A stretch of DNA of 64,000 nt from Microbacterium sp. Its GTDB lineage: Bacteria > Actinomycetota > Actinomycetes > Actinomycetales > Microbacteriaceae. Under the pieces are notes generated by a model that saw only the letters and a list, made by a program, of their open reading frames with translations, did not search any database and was not told where the DNA came from. The stretch spans positions 1 through 64,000 of the forward strand of contig JAITLM010000193.1 in assembly GCA_031277885.1 (NCBI GenBank), given 5' to 3'. Of the stretch, positions 56,969 through 64,000 are shown piece after piece. The position numbers and the translations under genes were made by a program. Position 1 is the stretch's first letter. Each line of letters begins with the position of its first letter.

Positions 56969-58072
56969 TTAGGATCGGGGGTCGAGCGCGGGGAGCGGTG
57001 ACCGCGAGTGCGGTGAGCGGCGCACGCGGGCCATCGCGCGACGTTCGATGAGTACCCAGCTCAGCCAGGCGAGGACGAAGGTGATGACGATCGCGACGAG
57101 ATCGTAGGCAAGCAGCCCGAGTGCACCGGCGCTGACCCCGAAGCCGATGAGCGCCAGCAGCTGCTGCACGGGCCAGGCATAGATGTAGAAGCCGTAACTG
57201 ACATCGTTGCGCGAGATCCATGCCGGCTGCGGCACGACCGTCGACAGCCACAGGAGGCCGTAAGCGATGAACGGAGCTCCGGCCTGGCCGCCCCAACCGG
57301 GAACGCCAACGGCGAATCCGGCCGCGACGATCAGCGACCCCGCGCCGACCCACCGGTTCACGCCCCATCGGTCGATCACGAAGTAGACTACGGCGCCGCC
57401 GAGGAAGAACGGGGCGAGCTTCAGGAAGAGGAGGAAGCTCACGTCGAGCCCCATCCGCGCGACCAGAGGCTCCAGTGCGTGCGCGGTGGTCGCGAGCACG
57501 AATGCGATGACCGCGAGCAGGGCATTGCGGCGGAACCAGGCGAGCGCGCCGAGCAACCAGACCAGGACGTAGCAGAGGAACTCGTAATAGAGAGTCCACA
57601 GAGAGCCGTTCCAGACCGAGGGGTACGGCACCGTGCTGAGGGAGCGCCCGATGCCGTACTGGTTCATGAAGAGCGTGATGTTGCTCCACACGAATTGAAG
57701 TGGAGTGACCGGCGTGGAGAGGTAGCCCCGGAGCGTGCCGTACTGGACCAGGATCGCGAGGGGCGCGAACACCACGGCGGTGACGACCAGGCAGACCAGG
57801 AATGCAGGGAAGATCCGCACGATGCGGTGAAGGAGGTAGTCGCCCGCCCTACTGCGCAGGCGCGATCGGGTGATCAGGAATCCGCTGATCACGAAGAAGC
57901 CCGCCACGGCCCATCCGCCGATGTTCTCGCCATGCAGCTGAGGGCCGACACCGTTGCCGGTCGTGTAGAACGAGTGGGCGATCAGGACCAGGCCGGCCAG
58001 GATGAGCCGGAACAGGTTCAGGCTGTTGTCACGGTACGGGAACGGCCGGCCGCGCAGGGCGGCGATGGTCAC
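56969..58072 (-). CDS. Acyltransferase family 3 membrane protein
   Basis: This 367-residue protein of the OafA/NodX type has about 10 hydrophobic segments. The catalytic histidine lies in LVLIAHSFYTTG, followed by GGWAVAGFFVISGFLITRSR and YLLHRIVRIFPAF, all hallmarks. It probably O-acetylates a sugar of the locus. There is no C-terminal SGNH domain, unlike the second acyltransferase at 61545. The GTG at 58072 overlaps the upstream epimerase stop (GTGA), ruling out the longer open frame. Confidence 0.9.
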   Translation of the reverse strand: MTIAALRGRPFPYRDNSLNLFRLILAGLVLIAHSFYTTGNGVGPQLHGENIGGWAVAGFFVISGFLITRSRLRSRAGDYLLHRIVRIFPAFLVCLVVTAVVFAPLAILVQYGTLRGYLSTPVTPLQFVWSNITLFMNQYGIGRSLSTVPYPSVWNGSLWTLYYEFLCYVLVWLLGALAWFRRNALLAVIAFVLATTAHALEPLVARMGLDVSFLLFLKLAPFFLGGAVVYFVIDRWGVNRWVGAGSLIVAAGFAVGVPGWGGQAGAPFIAYGLLWLSTVVPQPAWISRNDVSYGFYIYAWPVQQLLALIGFGVSAGALGLLAYDLVAIVITFVLAWLSWVLIERRAMARVRRSPHSRSPLPALDPRS

Positions 58073-59205
58073 TTGAGCAGTTTCCGATCCGACCTCTCCT
58101 TGAGGGAGCGCTCGTAGCCGTCCGCCTCGATCGGCTCCGTCAGCACCCACTCCGCGAACCGCTTGACGCCGTCCTCGAACGAGACGCGCGGGGCGAAACC
58201 GAGCACCTCCTGCAGCGCCGTGGTGTCGGCCACGTTGTGCCGGATGTCCCCCAAGCGGTAGTTGCCGGAGATATGGGTGGGAACCTCGGTGCCGTAGGCC
58301 TCGAACAGCGCGGCGACGACTTCGTTGACGCTGGTGGCGACCCCTGAGCCGACGTTGAAGATGCCCCCGGCGGCAGCGGGCACGGTCGCGGCAAGGAAAG
58401 TGGCCTCGACGACGTCGTCGATGTAGACGAAGTCGCGGCTCTCCTCACCGTCCTCGAAGATGTTGATCTCCTTGCCCTGGCGGATCAAGGTCGAGAAGAT
58501 CGACAGGATCCCTGTGTAGGGATTCTTGAGCGACTGACCGGGACCGTAGACGTTCTGATACCGCACGGACACGGGCTCGACGTTGATAGTCGGCGCGACG
58601 GTCATGATGAGTGACTCCTGCATCTGTTTGGTGATGCCGTACACCGAGGAGGGATGGACCAGGGCCGACTCGTCGGTGGGGATGAGGCGCAGGTCGCCCT
58701 CGCCTGGGGCGTGGACGTCGAAGTCCCCGGCCGACATGTCCTCGTCGGCGCGGTGGCCGGGATATACGCGCCGGCCGTCCTCGGTCTCGTACGCCCCTTC
58801 TCCGTAAATGGATCGGGACGAGGCGATGACCAGCCGTCGCACGGAATTCGTCTCGTTCGTGAGGATATCGAGAAGCTTCGCCGTGCCACCGACGTTGGCG
58901 TCGACGTAGCGGTCGATCTCGTACATCGACTGACCCGTCCCCGTCTCTGCGGCGAGGTGGATCACGATGGTCGCATCGACGACCGCGCGGCGCAGGTCGT
59001 CTTTCGACGTCACGGTGCCGGTGATGAGGCGGGCAACCCCGTCGAGCGACCGCAGCAGGGGCGACGTCGTCGCGGGATCCTCTCCGTGCACCTGCGGGAT
59101 CAGCGAGTCGAGCACGGTGACGGTGTGACCGTCAGCCGCGAACCTCGCGGCGAGACGGGTGCCGATGAAACCGGCTCCCCCGGTGATCAGGACGTGTTCC
59201 GACAT
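58069..59205 (-). CDS. NAD-dependent sugar-nucleotide epimerase/dehydratase
   Basis: This 378-residue extended SDR has [42 protein letters not shown] and RLVIASSRSIYGEG. An insertion of about 40 residues precedes HPSSVYGITKQMQE (Tyr-Lys). RYQNVYGPGQSLKNPYTGILSIF follows. It belongs to the UDP-sugar epimerase-like group, possibly 6-deoxysugar or UDP-galactose-related, but the substrate is not clear. GAGGAGAG 7 bases before ATG 59205 fixes the start. It heads a minus-strand operon with the acyltransferase and GT4. Confidence 0.88.
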   Translation of the reverse strand: MSEHVLITGGAGFIGTRLAARFAADGHTVTVLDSLIPQVHGEDPATTSPLLRSLDGVARLITGTVTSKDDLRRAVVDATIVIHLAAETGTGQSMYEIDRYVDANVGGTAKLLDILTNETNSVRRLVIASSRSIYGEGAYETEDGRRVYPGHRADEDMSAGDFDVHAPGEGDLRLIPTDESALVHPSSVYGITKQMQESLIMTVAPTINVEPVSVRYQNVYGPGQSLKNPYTGILSIFSTLIRQGKEINIFEDGEESRDFVYIDDVVEATFLAATVPAAAGGIFNVGSGVATSVNEVVAALFEAYGTEVPTHISGNYRLGDIRHNVADTTALQEVLGFAPRVSFEDGVKRFAEWVLTEPIEADGYERSLKERSDRKLLK

Positions 59206-59212
59206 CGATTTG

Positions 59213-59220
59213 CTCTCCTC
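59213..59220 (-). promoter_or_regulatory. Shine-Dalgarno fixing the epimerase start
   Basis: GAGGAGAG on the minus strand lies 7 bases before ATG 59205, favouring it over the in-frame upstream start at 59235. Confidence 0.7.
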
Positions 59221-59268
59221 GGGGCGGTCAGACAATGCTCGGCGGTGTTCGACGCGTCGGCAAAGGCC

Positions 59269-60159
59269 TCAGCCCGCGAAGATATGTGCCAGGGTCGATT
59301 TTAGCGCAGCCCTGTTCCCGTGCCGGATGACCCCCGGCAGCTCGGTCACCGCGTGCAGGCGGGACATCAGTCGTACAGCGGCGACGCGAGCCGTGCGCGA
59401 CCAGCGCTTGGTCTTGGCGAGACTCCTGGCCGTGCGGTAGTAGGTGCGCTCGTCCCGGAAGCGCCGCCCATCCATGAGCGTCTTCTGCGAGGCGCTGGAG
59501 CCGTGGCGTCGATACGAGAACGCGACTTCAGGCGTGTAGACGAGAGTGCCGCCGTCGAACGCGATGTCCATCAGCAGGGCGAGGTCCTGGATGATCGGCA
59601 GGCCCTCTCGGAAGTCGATTCGCTTCAACGTCTCCGTGCGGAAGACCAGCGAGGGCCAGTACAGCCAATCACCGCGGATAAGGGACGTCGCCATCTCTTG
59701 GCCGCTCAGGACCGCCGTCGTGCCTTTCGTCTTGGGTGCGAGCAGGCCCTGCTTGACACGGTCGACCAGGGGAGAAACGACCGTGCCATGCTCATCGATG
59801 ACGAGGACGCCGGGCTGGATCACATCCGCTTGAGGGGCGTCTGCGATCGCCTGCAGCACCACGTCGACGTAATTCGGATGCATCAGATCGTCGCATCCCA
59901 GGATTGCGATGTGCGGCGTGCTTGCGCGGCGGATGGCCTCGCGGTAGTTCTCGGTGATGCCGAGGTTCTTCTCGTTCCGCACATACGTGATGCGCTCGTC
60001 ATCGATCCGGGCGAAACGCCCCGCGACGGACTCATCCGGGTAGCAGTCATCGATCACGATGAGTCGCCAGTCGCCGTTCCTCTGGGCGCGGACCGAATCG
60101 ACCGTCTCGAAGAGCAGGTCGGGATCGCCCCAGAACGGGCAGAAGATCTCCAGGGTCAT
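59269..60159 (-). CDS. Family 2 glycosyltransferase
   Basis: This is a 296-residue GT-A enzyme. LEIFCPFWGDPDLLFETVDSV begins the fold, VIDDCYPDES and LGCDDLMHPNYV carry the acidic motifs, and LPIIQDLALLMDIA is in the acceptor domain. The sugar is unknown. GAAGGAAG lies 4 bases before ATG 60159, and TAGCAT at 60214-60219 (minus strand) could be its -10. It ends 63 bases before the epimerase gene on the same strand and may be co-transcribed. Confidence 0.88.
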   Translation of the reverse strand: MTLEIFCPFWGDPDLLFETVDSVRAQRNGDWRLIVIDDCYPDESVAGRFARIDDERITYVRNEKNLGITENYREAIRRASTPHIAILGCDDLMHPNYVDVVLQAIADAPQADVIQPGVLVIDEHGTVVSPLVDRVKQGLLAPKTKGTTAVLSGQEMATSLIRGDWLYWPSLVFRTETLKRIDFREGLPIIQDLALLMDIAFDGGTLVYTPEVAFSYRRHGSSASQKTLMDGRRFRDERTYYRTARSLAKTKRWSRTARVAAVRLMSRLHAVTELPGVIRHGNRAALKSTLAHIFAG

Positions 60160-63614
<3,455 letters not shown>

Positions 63615-63639
63615 CACAGGGATGGTCATCGCCGCCGCC

Positions 63640-63645
63640 TAGACT
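63640..63645 (+). promoter_or_regulatory. -10 element for the second ABC permease
   Basis: TAGACT ends 7 bases before GTG 63653, with no Shine-Dalgarno. Confidence 0.45.
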
Positions 63646-63652
63646 CGAAACC

Positions 63653-64000
63653 GTGAGTCACACGACGGCCGGCGCACCCGGAACGCCCCGGCGCTACTTC
63701 CACTCGCTGTGGCTGCTGTCCGCGCGCGACCTGCGCGTGCGCTACGCGACGAGCGTGCTGGGCTATCTCTGGTCGGTGCTGGATCCGCTCGTCATGAGCG
63801 CGATCTACTGGTTCGTGTTCACGCAGGTGTTCCACCGCGGTCAGGTGGGGGAGCAGCCGTACATCGTGTTCCTCATCGTCGCGCTGCTGCCCTGGGTGTG
63901 GTTCAACACGGCGGTGGGGGAGTTCACCCGTGCGTTCAAGAAGGATGCGCGCCTGATCCGCTCGACGGCGATCCCGCGGTCGATCTGGGTGATCCGCGTC
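63653..64000 (+). CDS. Second polysaccharide ABC-2 exporter permease, N-terminal part
   Basis: The frame opens at GTG 63653 and runs off the window after 116 codons. RYFHSLWLLSARDLRVRYATSVLGYLWSVLDPL is the same kind of N-terminal motif as in the permease at 42587 (RDL-R-RY-x4-LGFLWSL). The region LLPWVWFNTAVGEFTRAFKKDARLIRS follows. It is another Wzm/TagG-like exporter component; an ATPase gene is expected just beyond the window. Confidence 0.88.
   Translation, partial: MSHTTAGAPGTPRRYFHSLWLLSARDLRVRYATSVLGYLWSVLDPLVMSAIYWFVFTQVFHRGQVGEQPYIVFLIVALLPWVWFNTAVGEFTRAFKKDARLIRSTAIPRSIWVIRV

Overview
The window is a high-GC actinobacterial chromosome segment, most likely from Microbacteriaceae (Microbacterium or a close relative). 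That placement is inference from the GC- and GAC/GCG-rich codon use, the DUF222-type HNH protein, many leaderless-looking starts, an RmlC-RmlD fusion and a rhamnose/galactofuranose surface-glycan locus. Coding density is very high and no gap between genes exceeds about 250 bases. I see no tRNA, rRNA, CRISPR array, insertion sequence or prophage.

Positions 1-31,500 look like chromosomal core. They hold an HNH protein fragment, mfd with an overlapping Nudix gene, a gamma-carbonic-anhydrase-like protein, and a three-domain kinase/M23-like/aminotransferase fusion next to an APC permease. Next come gdhA, ppc, nhaA-mazG, hisS, an SGNH hydrolase, a divergent VOC/AraC pair, a second APC permease and a DUF4442 protein. 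A GntR-DUF1648-CPBP cassette, an O-methyltransferase, a PH-domain protein, purK, purE-LCP, galE and a glycosyltransferase complete this part.

Positions 31,500-64,000 form a cell-surface polysaccharide locus. It encodes a secreted lysozyme-like protein with four C-terminal repeats and two paralogous DUF2142 membrane proteins. dTDP-L-rhamnose synthesis is covered by rmlA, rmlB and a fused rmlC-rmlD. Two RgpF-type rhamnan proteins are followed by a Wzm/Wzt ABC exporter. Several glycosyltransferases follow, including a GlfT2-like galactofuranosyltransferase, then GDP-rhamnose synthesis (gmd, rmd-like), a GT2-DUF2304-flippase operon, two acyltransferases and UDP-galactopyranose mutase (glf). A second ABC permease runs off the end. 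Together these could make a rhamnose- and galactofuranose-containing, acylated glycan, export it by ABC transporter, and attach it to the wall through the LCP protein.

Most genes lie in short operons with ATGA/GTGA/TGATG overlaps. Many operon-leading genes have a -10-like hexamer ending 6-7 bases before the start codon and no Shine-Dalgarno, as expected for leaderless mRNAs. By hand count the hexamer GGATCC is very frequent in the core (about 2.3 per kb) and drops to about 0.6 per kb between 38.7 and 60 kb, which suggests a different origin for that part of the glycan locus.
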